A stretch of DNA of 12,128 nt from assembly GCA_025455635.1 (NCBI GenBank), contig JALOMF010000062.1:1-12128 (forward strand), in the 5' to 3' direction. This DNA comes from Saprospiraceae bacterium. Lineage in GTDB: Bacteria > Bacteroidota > Bacteroidia > Chitinophagales > Saprospiraceae. Each line of letters begins with the position of its first letter. Positions within the stretch are counted from its first letter, which is position 1. Of this stretch, positions 1 to 9,200 are shown in pieces. A model generated the notes under the pieces. That model did not search any database, had not been told where the DNA came from, and worked only from the letters and a program-made list of their open reading frames with translations. The position numbers were made by a program, and so were the translations under genes.

Positions 1-7
1 CCAAAAA

Positions 8-1870
8 CTACCTGACGTACATATTGAACTCAACCCGGCGGTTGCGCTCCCTGCCGTCCAGGGTACTGTTCGTGGAAATGGGTCGGCTCTCGCCATAGCC
101 CTTGTAGTTCATGCGGCTGGCATCCACGCCACGGGCAAGCATGTACTGGTAGCAGGAAGCAGCCCGCTCTTCCGAAAGGTATTTGTTCGCCGTGGCATCG
201 CCGGTGTCATCGGTGTGGCCGTCAATGTTGATGTTGTAGCGAGGATACTTGGCCATGATTTCGGCCACTTTCTCCAACACAGCATAAGACTGCGCCTTCA
301 AGGTCGCCTTTCCAGTTTCAAACTGCACGTTTTTGGCTGCCGTGAGCAAGAACTCCTTGTCTTCCTTCTCGATGTCGGGGCAACCTTGGTTCGTGCCTTT
401 AATGTCGGGGCACTTGTCGAGGTGGTTGGGCGTGGTGTCGCCATCATCATCGGGGCAGCCGTTTGCGGAGCTGACGCCAGCCTCGGTCGGGCAGAGGTCG
501 CTGCGGTCGGCGATGCCGTCACTGTCGGTGTCAGGGCAGCCGTTGGTGGCGGATGGGCCACGCTGGTTGGGGCACTGGTCGTCCTTGTCAGGAATGCCAT
601 CGCTGTCAGCGTCGTAAACTGGGCAGCCCTTGTTGGCTACGCTGCCTTTTTCGTTGGGGCAATCGTCTTCCCGGTCTTGGGTGCCGTCGCCATCTGCATC
701 GGGGCAGCCTTCGGCGGAGGAGGAGCCAGCTTGGTTCGGGCATTTGTCCTTGTCATCGGCGATGCCGTCGCTGTCGGTGTCGGGGCAGCCGCTGTGGAGG
801 GCGACGCCGGGCGTGTTGGGGCAGCGGTCGTCCTTGTCCTTGATGCCGTCGGCATCGGTGTCGGGGCCGCCGAAGAGCTGGATGGGGCCAGCCACGGTCG
901 GGCATTCGTCCCGGCTGTCAACGAGGCCGTCGCCGTCGCTGTCAATGGTAGTGCTGGCCTGTTGTTGGGCAGGTACCTGGGTTTGCGGAGCGGAAACCAC
1001 TGGTGAAGTGGGCTGCTGTGCGGGGGTGCTAGGCGGGCAGCCCTTGAGGGCAATGGTGCCGGGCTGGTCGGGGCATTGGTCGAGGCTGTCGTTGATGCCG
1101 TCGCCGTCACGGTCAGCTACTACGGGCGTGGCAGGCACTACAGGGGCTGGGGCGCTGGTCGGGCAGCCACGGTTGTCTGCTGGGCCTTTCACAGTTGGGC
1201 AATCGTCCTCGCCGTTTGGCACGCCGTCGTCGTCGGAGTCGGGGCAGCCGTTGGCGAGGGCCGTGCCGGCTTCGTTCGGGCAGAAGTCGAGGGCATCGGG
1301 GAGGCCATCGGCGTCGGTGTCGAGCGGGGCGTCTTCACGGGGCTGCGGTTTCAGCTTGAAATGTAGGCCGATGCCGAGCTGGATATTGTCCCGCAGGTCT
1401 TCGAAGGAGTAGCGGTACTCGCCTTGGAGGGTGAAATAGGTGCTGTTGCCCGCCCTCACGTAGAGGCCGAGGCCGGCAGGGAGTTGGGCGTTGTTTTCCT
1501 CAAATTGCTCAAACACCATCCCGACCCCACCGAAAAGGTAGGGCCGCACCAAGCTTGCGGTCGTACCGAACTGGTATTGCGCTACGGCGTCCAAGCTGAA
1601 AATCACGGTCTTGTCGAGTGAGCCTTCGAGGGTGGCGAGGCCAATCTTTAGCGGAATGCCGACGGCGACATTGTCGGTCACGCTGCGCAGGTAGGCCAAC
1701 TCAAGGCCATTGGTCGGCTTGAAGCCATCGAAGGAGTTGGGGGTGTTGTAGTCAATGAAAAGCACTTTGGCAGAGATGCCGTTGAGTATCGGGGCATCGT
1801 CTTGGGCATGGGATGTTACGGCGAGTAACAGGCACAGCACGGTTGCCATGCACAGCAATGATTTCTTCAT
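8..1870 (-). CDS. OmpA-family outer membrane protein with TSP3 calcium repeats
   Basis: Probably an outer-membrane protein that anchors the membrane to the cell wall. Residues 1-22 form a signal peptide (MKK start, hydrophobic core, cleavage after SHA). Residues 24-175 are rich in alternating strands with aromatic residues and resemble the small N-terminal beta-barrel of Bacteroidota OmpA proteins. Residues 184-499 hold ten TSP3-type repeats of the pattern DxDxDGxxDxxDxCPxxxG...GCPD, known to bind calcium, interrupted by two Pro/Ala/Gln-rich linkers (about 237-252 and 279-309). Residues 505-618 are an OmpA C-terminal peptidoglycan-binding domain: NVQFETGKATL, then GHTDDTG and LSEERA. D554 and R569 have the same 15-residue spacing as the diaminopimelate-binding Asp and Arg of E. 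coli OmpA. The ATG at 1868-1870 directly precedes the signal peptide, which fixes the start. It is co-oriented with the upstream lipoprotein gene but 352 bases away, so probably transcribed separately. The family assignment is firm; a specific role is not shown. Confidence 0.95.
   Translation of the reverse strand: MKKSLLCMATVLCLLLAVTSHAQDDAPILNGISAKVLFIDYNTPNSFDGFKPTNGLELAYLRSVTDNVAVGIPLKIGLATLEGSLDKTVIFSLDAVAQYQFGTTASLVRPYLFGGVGMVFEQFEENNAQLPAGLGLYVRAGNSTYFTLQGEYRYSFEDLRDNIQLGIGLHFKLKPQPREDAPLDTDADGLPDALDFCPNEAGTALANGCPDSDDDGVPNGEDDCPTVKGPADNRGCPTSAPAPVVPATPVVADRDGDGINDSLDQCPDQPGTIALKGCPPSTPAQQPTSPVVSAPQTQVPAQQQASTTIDSDGDGLVDSRDECPTVAGPIQLFGGPDTDADGIKDKDDRCPNTPGVALHSGCPDTDSDGIADDKDKCPNQAGSSSAEGCPDADGDGTQDREDDCPNEKGSVANKGCPVYDADSDGIPDKDDQCPNQRGPSATNGCPDTDSDGIADRSDLCPTEAGVSSANGCPDDDGDTTPNHLDKCPDIKGTNQGCPDIEKEDKEFLLTAAKNVQFETGKATLKAQSYAVLEKVAEIMAKYPRYNINIDGHTDDTGDATANKYLSEERAASCYQYMLARGVDASRMNYKGYGESRPISTNSTLDGRERNRRVEFNMYVR
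374..1321 (-). repeat. Ten TSP3-type calcium-binding repeats in the OmpA-family gene
   Basis: This part of the gene encodes residues 184-499 of the OmpA-family protein. Each unit is about 26-28 residues with an Asp-rich loop (DxDxDG), a CP pair and an ending GCPD or GCP. The first three units are separated by two low-complexity Pro/Ala/Gln linkers; the last seven are contiguous. In the fourth unit the closing Cys is Gly (FGGPD, codon at 866-868, GGC where the neighbours have TGC), a one-base difference. The last unit is shorter. The repeats probably form a calcium-stiffened rod between barrel and peptidoglycan-binding domain; that role is inferred from the family. Confidence 0.9.
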
Positions 1871-1946
1871 AATCTTAAATCTGAGTTGGGACGAAAGTCG
1901 CTCGGCAGCATGAAGGAGTGGTGTAAAGATTTGATAATCAACACCT

Positions 1947-1965
1947 TGTAGCTAAACTCGCTACA
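1947..1965 (-). other. Small perfect hairpin in the leader of the OmpA-family gene
   Basis: TGTAGC and GCTACA form a perfect six-base-pair stem around a seven-base loop (TAAACTC on the plus strand). It lies about 80 bases upstream of the OmpA-family start codon. No T-run follows, so it is not a terminator. It could be an operator half-site pair or a leader stem, or chance. Confidence 0.3.
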
Positions 1966-2120
1966 CACGCCTGCGCTTTCAATTGCTTATTTTATAACAA
2001 AAAAAGGACATGTAAGCCCATGTTTGGGTGTACGAAATTCATGGGTTCTTGTTTCAATGAATTTGACGTTCACTGTTTTGGGCGGTGCGCTAAAGTGGTG
2101 GGATAGACGAATCTTGGTTT

Positions 2121-2128
2121 CAAAGGTA
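2121..2128 (-). promoter_or_regulatory. Candidate Bacteroidota -7 box for the OmpA-family gene
   Basis: On the minus strand this reads TACCTTTG, an exact match to the Bacteroidota primary sigma -7 pattern TAnnTTTG. The same eight bases occur upstream of the neighbouring lipoprotein gene. No TTG at the usual 17-23 base spacing was found, so the assignment is tentative. Confidence 0.35.
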
Positions 2129-2222
2129 GCAAACCTCTTGCAAGAATTGCCAGCACCGAGGCTCGTGCCGGGGCAATTTCACTGGTTTCAGGGATGGCTT
2201 GACCGGTGCTTCAAGAAGGAAA

Positions 2223-3032
2223 TCACTGCTTCCTGATGCTTTTAATTTCATCAAAACTCAGCACAAATTCGGTGCTGCCGATGGCCCAGGGGCCGACCTC
2301 GTAGGGCACGTAGATGAAGTAAATGCCGTCTTTCACAAGGCCCGTGTTGTCGGCTAGCTTGAACTGGAAGGTCTCATTGAACTCAAACCCGGGGTTGCCC
2401 TCGCCATCGGCCTTGAAGATGTCGGCCCGCACTTCCCGGAATTTTTTCTCCGCAATTTGCTGCAAAGCGCCCAAATCGGTCACGAGCTGGTCGAGGGTGA
2501 TTTTTTTGGCGGTGGCGACCTCCCAAGTGGCCACCGACGAGCTGGCATTCGGGTGCGCCCCACCCGTGAAGCTGTAGCCGTCCATTTTGAGGGTGAGGTG
2601 CTGGCCGTCGTTGAGCAGCACGGTATCCACGGCTTCGGCTTCGTAGTAGGCAGGGGCGTCGGGCATTTCTTTTACCTGCTCGGCGTGCATGTTGAAAAAA
2701 GCGTTGATGGCCTCGTCGAGCGGCGGCAGGTTGTCCGGCTCGTCCGACATGCCGACCCAAGTGGTCATAAACTCCTTGGCCCAGTTGTCCACGGTTTTCT
2801 GCAAAGAATCGCTGCCGCTCTTGAGCACGGGATACCTGAAATTGACGTGCGCACAGTTGAAGACGAGGGTATCCGGTTTGTCGCAATCAGGGCCGTTTTT
2901 ACGCTCGATGGTTTGCGATTCGAGGGTCAGGGGGACTGGCGCAGCGGGGGGTGCCTCGGTTTTACAGGAGAAAAAACTGAACACGGCAAACAGAAGTGCA
3001 AGCAAGATGTAGCGCAAGGATTGGCAAATCAT
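2223..3032 (-). CDS. Probable lipoprotein with DUF4163/DUF3298-like (RsiV C-terminal-like) domain
   Basis: A 269-residue envelope protein of unknown function. The N-terminus (MICQSLRYILLALLFAVFSF) is a signal sequence ending in FFSC, so Cys23 is a plausible lipidation site, a loose lipobox as often seen in Bacteroidota. The rest matches what is known of the DUF4163 plus DUF3298 pair: a mixed region at about 40-140, the motif YSFTGGAHPN (GGAHPN at 157-162) and the ending YVPYEVGPWAIGSTEF (about 241-256). The same pair forms the extracytoplasmic, lysozyme-sensing part of the anti-sigma factor RsiV, but here there is no cytoplasmic anti-sigma segment or transmembrane anchor beyond the signal, so regulation of a sigma factor should not be assumed. 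The frame is open to an ATG at 3084-3086, but the ATG at 3030-3032 is preferred because it starts the signal sequence directly and a candidate -7 box (3062-3069) lies inside the longer version. Confidence 0.87.
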   Translation of the reverse strand: MICQSLRYILLALLFAVFSFFSCKTEAPPAAPVPLTLESQTIERKNGPDCDKPDTLVFNCAHVNFRYPVLKSGSDSLQKTVDNWAKEFMTTWVGMSDEPDNLPPLDEAINAFFNMHAEQVKEMPDAPAYYEAEAVDTVLLNDGQHLTLKMDGYSFTGGAHPNASSSVATWEVATAKKITLDQLVTDLGALQQIAEKKFREVRADIFKADGEGNPGFEFNETFQFKLADNTGLVKDGIYFIYVPYEVGPWAIGSTEFVLSFDEIKSIRKQ

Positions 3033-3061
3033 ATTGGTAGCGATTATTGAAATAATGGTGT

Positions 3062-3069
3062 CAAAGGTA
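3062..3069 (-). promoter_or_regulatory. Candidate Bacteroidota -7 box for the lipoprotein gene
   Basis: The minus strand reads TACCTTTG, matching TAnnTTTG, 29 bases before the preferred start codon. A TTTG lies upstream (3084-3087 on the plus strand as CAAA), but the spacing of 14 bases is shorter than the usual 17-23. The position supports the downstream start at 3032, since a transcript starting here would miss the ATG at 3086. Confidence 0.4.
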
Positions 3070-3192
3070 CATGGAATCCACCTCAAATAACGCCTAAGCT
3101 CAGCACTATAATTTCAGGTAAAACCAGGATTTGTTCGCTGCGCAACAAGTACGGCTCGGCAAGGGGATATGCCCGTTCAGCCAGTTTTGTAG

Positions 3193-3221
3193 TTGTTTTT
3201 TTTACTCAAAAACTAATTTTG
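3193..3221 (+). promoter_or_regulatory. Candidate promoter of the giant adhesin gene
   Basis: TTG at 3193-3195 and TAATTTTG at 3214-3221 match the Bacteroidota -33 and -7 elements (TTG, then TAnnTTTG) with an 18-base spacer. A transcript would start near 3228, giving a leader of about 55 bases before the ATG at 3283. The box sits in an AT-rich tract in the divergent region between the lipoprotein gene and this gene. Confidence 0.5.
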
Positions 3222-3282
3222 AGGCGTTACACCACCACATTGCCACGGTAGCCGGGGTTGGCTCCTGAAAACGTATCTAGTT

Positions 3283-6200
3283 ATGCACGCAAGCATTTAC
3301 AGGCATTTATTTTATTTACCCCATTGTAAAAACCTCACGAACTCAATCGCAAAACTTCGCAATGCCGATTTGCCTAACTGGCTTCCACTGCTGACCTTGC
3401 TCAGTTTCAGCCCCTTGTTGGCGGTGGCACAGTGCTTTATCAGCGCTGATATCGTGCCTTCATTGCCACCTTATTCCGCTTTATGTCCTGGTGAGACACT
3501 GACCGTCACAGCGAACCCTTTTGGAGGAACACCACCCTACACCTATCAATGGTCGAACGGGCAAACGACGCAGAGCATCGTCGTGGCCAACCCTGGACTT
3601 ATGGGGGCAAACTTCAATGTAACCATTACCGACGACAACGGATGCATCGGCATTGACTTTGCTCACCTGAAATACCTCGAATGGAGTGCCAATATCACCA
3701 TCGGGTTCGGCAATTATTGCCTAGGGGAATCAACCCCACTCACTGCCGAGATTTTCCCATATTATAGCAGTACAACTTTTGCTTGGTCAACCGGGGAAAC
3801 CTCCCAGAGCATTTCCATCAATGCCAATGGCAACTACTCCGTCACCATCACCAGCCCCGACATGCCCTGCCCCTTCGTGACCAATACGATTGAAGTCAAT
3901 TCATTTGTCAATGCCGTGGCACCCGACCCCGGCATCACGGGGACGACCTCGCTTTGCCCTGGCCAAAACGGCGTCCTGAACGCCACAGGCGGCCCGTTTG
4001 CCACCTATGTCTGGGCACCCACCTACGCCTCCGACACAGAGACGCTACCCATTACCGACCCCGGCGTTTATACCCTCTATGTGACCAATGACGCTGGCTG
4101 CGAAGGGGAAGCCACCTTCGAGGTCTTAGGCGGCGGCGTAGCACCCGAACTGAACATGCCCGACCCCGTTTGCGCTGGCCAAAGCACTACCTTGGAAGTC
4201 ACCAACCCCAGCTCGTTCACCAGCTTCAACTGGAGCAACGGCGCCAGCGGGCCGTCCATCTCCGTTAGTACACCGGGCACCTACACCGTCACCGTTTCGG
4301 CGGGCGGCAGTTGCTCCGCAACGGGCAGCGTGGAGGTCACTTCCTCCGGCACGAGCATCAGCCTCAGTGGCAGCACCACTGCCAATTCTTCCTGCACTGC
4401 CGCCAACGGCGAAATCAACCTAAGTTCCTCGCCAGCAGGTAGTTACGACTACAATTGGTCGAACGGTGAGACGACGGAAGACCTCACGGGCATTGCAGAA
4501 GGCACCTACATCGTTACTGTCACTGAACCGGGCGGCTGCTCGGCCACTGCCAGTTTTGCGGTAGCAGTAAACACCTCGCCGCCAGTGGCAAGCGCAAATC
4601 CCACGCCCGCCTTTTGCAGTCAACCAACTGGCAGCATTGACCTGAACATGTCGCCCCCCGGCAGCTATACTTTCGAGTGGTCAAACGGCAGTACGACCGA
4701 AGACCTGACGAATATTGCCGTAGGCACGTACAGTGTTACCGCCACTTCTACTGCTACGGGCTGTTCCGCAACGTCCAGTTCGATGGTAGGGAACACGTCC
4801 ATCGCCATTACCGTTTCAGGCAACGTGACCGACCCATCCAATGGCATAAGCAACGGCGCTATTGACCTAAGCGCCTCGCCAGCAGGCAATTACGATTATG
4901 CTTGGTCGAATGGCGCTACCACCGAAGACCTGACCGGATTGGGCGAAGGCACTTATGTAGTCACCGTTTCGGAAGGCAGTTGTACGGGCACTGCAAGTTT
5001 CACCTTAGTAGGCGCAGCTTGCGACATGACCGTCAACATCGCCTCCAGCGTGCCCAGCCCCGGCGTGGTCTGCGTTGGCGATGACGTTACCATTTTGGCC
5101 AACGTCAGCGGCGGCACAGCCCCCTACACCTACGCTTGGTCGAATGGAGCGACGACACCCAGTTTCACTGTTCCAGCACCCATCAGCCAGACCTACGTGC
5201 TGGTCGTAACGGACGATGATGGCTGCACTGCCTTGGCCACCTCGCACATCAAAATCAACGTCTGGTACGTGGACATCAACTACTCGCAAGTACCCACCTG
5301 CCAAGGCGAAACCCTGACGCTGATTGCCAGCACCACCGCCGAAATACCCGGTACTACCTATACTTGGTCAACTGGGCAAACGGGTTTTATGATAGAAGTG
5401 GCCAGCTCCGGCACCTATTCGGTCAGCATGACGCACCCCAACGTCAACTGCACGGCGGAAGCCTCCGTGATGGTCACCGTTGGAAATGGGCCTGCCCCCA
5501 ATCCACAAATCACCGGCCCCGCCACGCTTTGCGCTGGACAATCGGCGACGCTGAACGTGAACGGCGGCCCGTTCAGCACCTATACCTGGTCGGATGGCAG
5601 CACCGACCCCACCCTTAGCATCACCGACCCCGGCACCTATTCCATCATCGTGACCAATGCGGAGGGCTGCACCGGCACCGATTTCATCGAGGTTCAAACC
5701 AGCGGTGCCACGCCCCTGCCCAATTCGCCCGCACCCATCTGCCCCGGCCAAAGTACGACCGTGGAAGTGACCAATCCCGGCGAGTTCCTTTCTTTCCAGT
5801 GGAGCAATGGCGGCATCGGGCCGTCCATCAGCGTTAGCAACCCCGGCACCTACACCGTCACCGCCACGGCGGCGGGCGGCTGCACGGCCACGGCCAGCGC
5901 CGATGTGCTATCGAACGGTTCCAATATCAGCGTCAGCGGGGTAGCCAGTCCAGTCACATCTTGCACCAACCCCAATGGCGAAGTGGACATAACCGCTTCT
6001 CCAGCAGGTGCTTATACCTATAATTGGTCGAACGGTGAAATGACCGAAGACCTCACGGGCATTGCCGAAGGCACCTACACTGTCACCGTGACGGATGGCG
6101 GCGGCTGCACGGCGAGCGCCAGTTTCACAATAACCAATAACACAGCATCGCCTTCGGCAATACTCAACCCCACGGCTGCCACTTGCGGGCAAAGCAATGG

Positions 6201-9200
6201 GGCCGTTGACCTCAGCCTATCGCCGCCGGGCAGCTACACCTTCGCTTGGTCGAACGGTGAGGCCACCGAAGACCTCGCCAATATGACATCGGGCAATTAT
6301 TCCGTCACGGCTACCAATACCGCCACCGGGTGCAGCACTACAGGCAGCGCCACCGTGTCCGACAACGGCTCCGTGCCGACCATCACGGGCACGGCCAGCC
6401 CCAATACTTCCTGCACAGCCAGCAATGGCTCAGTCAGTATAACCGCCTCACCAGCAGGCACTTATGATTTTGTTTGGTCAAATGGCGATGCAACCGAAGA
6501 CATCAGCGGGCTTGCCGCTGGCAACTACATGGTCACGGTGTCGGTGGGTGGGGCCTGCTCGGCCACGGCCAGCTTCAATGTGCTGGAAGCCACCAATTTG
6601 CCGAGCCTCACAGCCAATGTGGTGGCTGCCGTTTGCGGCAATCCCGTGGGCAGCATAGACCTGACGGTTGCGCCAGCGGGCAGCTACACCTTCGCTTGGT
6701 CGAGCGGGGCCAGCACCGAGGACTTGACCGATTTGCCGCCGGGCGACTATTCGGTCAGCGTCACCGCCACGGCCACGGGCTGCTCCGCAACGGACACCTA
6801 CAACGTGCCCAACAACAGCAATAATTTTAGCCTTTCAGGTTCGGCAATGCCCGTCACCAATTGCGGAGCGGCAAACGGCAATATTGATTTAAGCATCTCA
6901 CCGTCAGGGACTTATGCTATTTTATGGTCAAACGGAGCGACCAGCGAAGACCTCCTGAACATTGCCGCAGGCAACTACACCGTCACCGTCACGCAAGGCG
7001 GCGCTTGTACCGCTTCGGCCTCCTTTATCGTAGACAGTCAAGTGAACCAGCCGCAGCTATCGCAGAGCACCAGCCCAGCTTCCTGCGGCCAAGCCGATGG
7101 TGGCATTGACCTAACCGCCTCACCAGCAGGCATTTACACGTATTCTTGGTCAAACGGGGCGACAACGGAAGACCTCACAGGCATTGCCTCCGGTAATTAC
7201 AGCGTGACGGTTTCGGCCACGAACGGTTGCACCGCAACCACCACGGCCACCGTTGCGGAGAACACGGTGAGCATCGCCCTCACAGGCAATGCAACGGCGA
7301 ACAGCTCCTGCACCGCCAGCAACGGCGGTATTGACCTAAGTGCCTCACCAACAGGCACTTACAGCTTTATTTGGTCAAACGGAGTGACCAGCGAAGACCT
7401 TCAAAACATTGCCGCAGGCAGCTACACTGTCACTGTGTCAGCGGGCGGCAACTGCTCCGCAACGGCGACCTACACCGTGCTGAACAACTCCGGCGCACCG
7501 AGCCTAGGCATCGTGACAGATGCAGCGGCTTGTGGTCTGTCCAATGGAGGCGTAAACCTAACTACTTCACCAGCAGCAACTTACGCTTACTTATGGTCAA
7601 ATGGTGCGACCAGCGAGGACTTGACAGGCATTGCCCCCGGCAGCTACATCGTGACGGTAACCGGGGCCAATGGCTGCTTCGCAATATCGAGCGCAGTGGT
7701 ACTTGACGGCCCTGCCAGTTTTACGCCAAGCGGCATTGTCACGCCCGTTTCGTCCTGCACGGCAGCCGATGGCAGCATTGATTTGAGCGTTACGCCAACG
7801 GGCAGCTACGGTTTTCTTTGGTCAAATGGGCAAGCGACGGAAGACCTCACGGGCCTTGCCGCAGGCAACTATCTGGTCACTATCTCGCTCGGCACAACTT
7901 GCTCAACAACAGCGAGTTATGTAGTGACGGGCGGCGGTGATGCACCTGTTGTTTCGCAAATAAACACGCCAGCCGCATGTGGCCAGAGCAACGGCAGCAT
8001 TGACCTCAGCGTATCGCCAGCCAACGGCAGCAGCTTCATTTGGTCGAACGGGGCAACCACGGAAGACCTCCAAAACATTGCCGCAGGCACCTACGCCGTG
8101 ACCTGCACCGGGGCGAATGGCTGCACCGCCACCCTCAGCGCAACAGTGGCAAACACCAACTCCAATATCAGCCTTTCGGCCACCTCCACGGCAAGCACTT
8201 CCTGTGTTTCGGCCAATGGTGAAATCAACCTAAGTGCTTCGCCATCAGGCGTTTATATTTATTTATGGTCAAACGGGGCTACTAGCGAAGACCTGACAGG
8301 CATTGCCGCAGGCACCTACTCCGTGACGGCAACCGACGCCAACGGGTGTTCAACTACGGTATCGGTGACGGTGGACGGAACGGCACAGCCGCAGGTGGCC
8401 TTGAGCGGGCCAGCAGAGGTCTGTGCGGGCAGTTTCACGACTTTGGCAGCCTCGCCGGGCTTTGTGAGCTACCTCTGGTCGAATGGACAAGCTGCGAATA
8501 GCATAACCGTTTCTCAACCAGGCGATTACAGCGTCACCGCCACCGATGCGGGCGGCTGCACGGCAATAGCAACGCACAATATTGCGCAGCTACCCGCCCC
8601 GGCGCCCGTCATCGAAGGGCCTAGTACCAGCTGTGGCGGCAGCACGGAATTCACGGTCGCAGGGGGCGTTTTTACCCAATTTATATGGAACACGGGCGCT
8701 ACCACGCCGAGCATAACCGTCTCGCTATCAGGTGATTACAGCGTGACGGTGACAGATGCCAGCGGCTGCACGGGATTCGATGTGGCCACCCTTTCGTTCG
8801 GCACTTCGCTGCTCCCAGCCATCGTCAGCGATGCCGGGACTTGCGACGGTACGGCCACCCTCGACGCTGGCCCCGGCTATGCCAGCTACCTTTGGTCAAA
8901 CGGTGCAACTACGCAAAACATCAATGTGAGCAACGCCGCCACCTACACGGTCACGGTCAGCGATGGCAGCGGCTGCACGGGCGAAGACGCCATCTCGGTG
9001 AGCATCCCCAACCCGCCACAAGTGGCCATCATGGGCGCAAGTTCCATCTGCCAAGGCAGCACGACCACGCTCAGTGTGCCAGCCATTTTTACCCAAATAA
9101 ACTGGAGCACGGGGGCGAGTACGGCTAGTATAACCGCCTCACAGCCAATTACTTACAACGTGACGGTAACGGACGCCAACGGCTGCACGGCCACCGATGC

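Larger units (their letters stand above)
1871..2222. other. Intergenic region without a gene, upstream of the OmpA-family gene
   Basis: No coding sequence is supported in these 352 bases. A short open frame on the plus strand (2024-2236) has no recognisable composition and runs into the 3' end of the lipoprotein gene antisense. The region holds a candidate minus-strand -7 box (2121-2128), a perfect six-base-pair hairpin (1947-1965) and, further left of the box, a weak five-base-pair inverted repeat (2008-2012 with 2019-2023) followed on the minus strand by seven T residues (1999-2005). If the box is the promoter of the OmpA-family gene, its leader would be roughly 240 bases long. Confidence 0.6.

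Noticed and set aside
215..1412. Long open frames on the plus strand opposite the TSP3 repeats (up to about 260 codons)
   Set aside because: They run antisense through the repeats of a clear OmpA-family gene, where biased codons remove stops from other frames. Their proteins are low-complexity Ala/Val/Gly/Ser text with no domain.
1999..2023. Possible minus-strand terminator: ACATG/CATGT stem followed by seven T residues
   Set aside because: The stem has only five base pairs, two of them G-C, and it lies downstream of the candidate promoter of the OmpA-family gene. It is too weak to call.
2024..2236. Seventy-codon open frame on the plus strand between the two minus-strand genes
   Set aside because: It shows no recognisable domain or signal, overlaps the candidate promoter and the end of the lipoprotein gene, and has no clear promoter of its own.
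3131..3148. Inverted repeat TTGTT/AACAA in the divergent intergenic region
   Set aside because: Five base pairs around an eight-base spacer is expected by chance in a region of this size; there is no second copy to support an operator.
3430..3436. Cysteine right after the giant protein's signal peptide as a lipoprotein site
   Set aside because: The residues before it are AVAQ, with Gln in place of the small residue of a lipobox; ordinary signal peptidase cleavage after AVA fits better.
6604..8397. Regularly spaced repeats that could suggest a CRISPR-like array
   Set aside because: Spacing is 222-225 bases, always in frame, and the repeats encode SprB-like protein domains; unit size and conservation are wrong for CRISPR.
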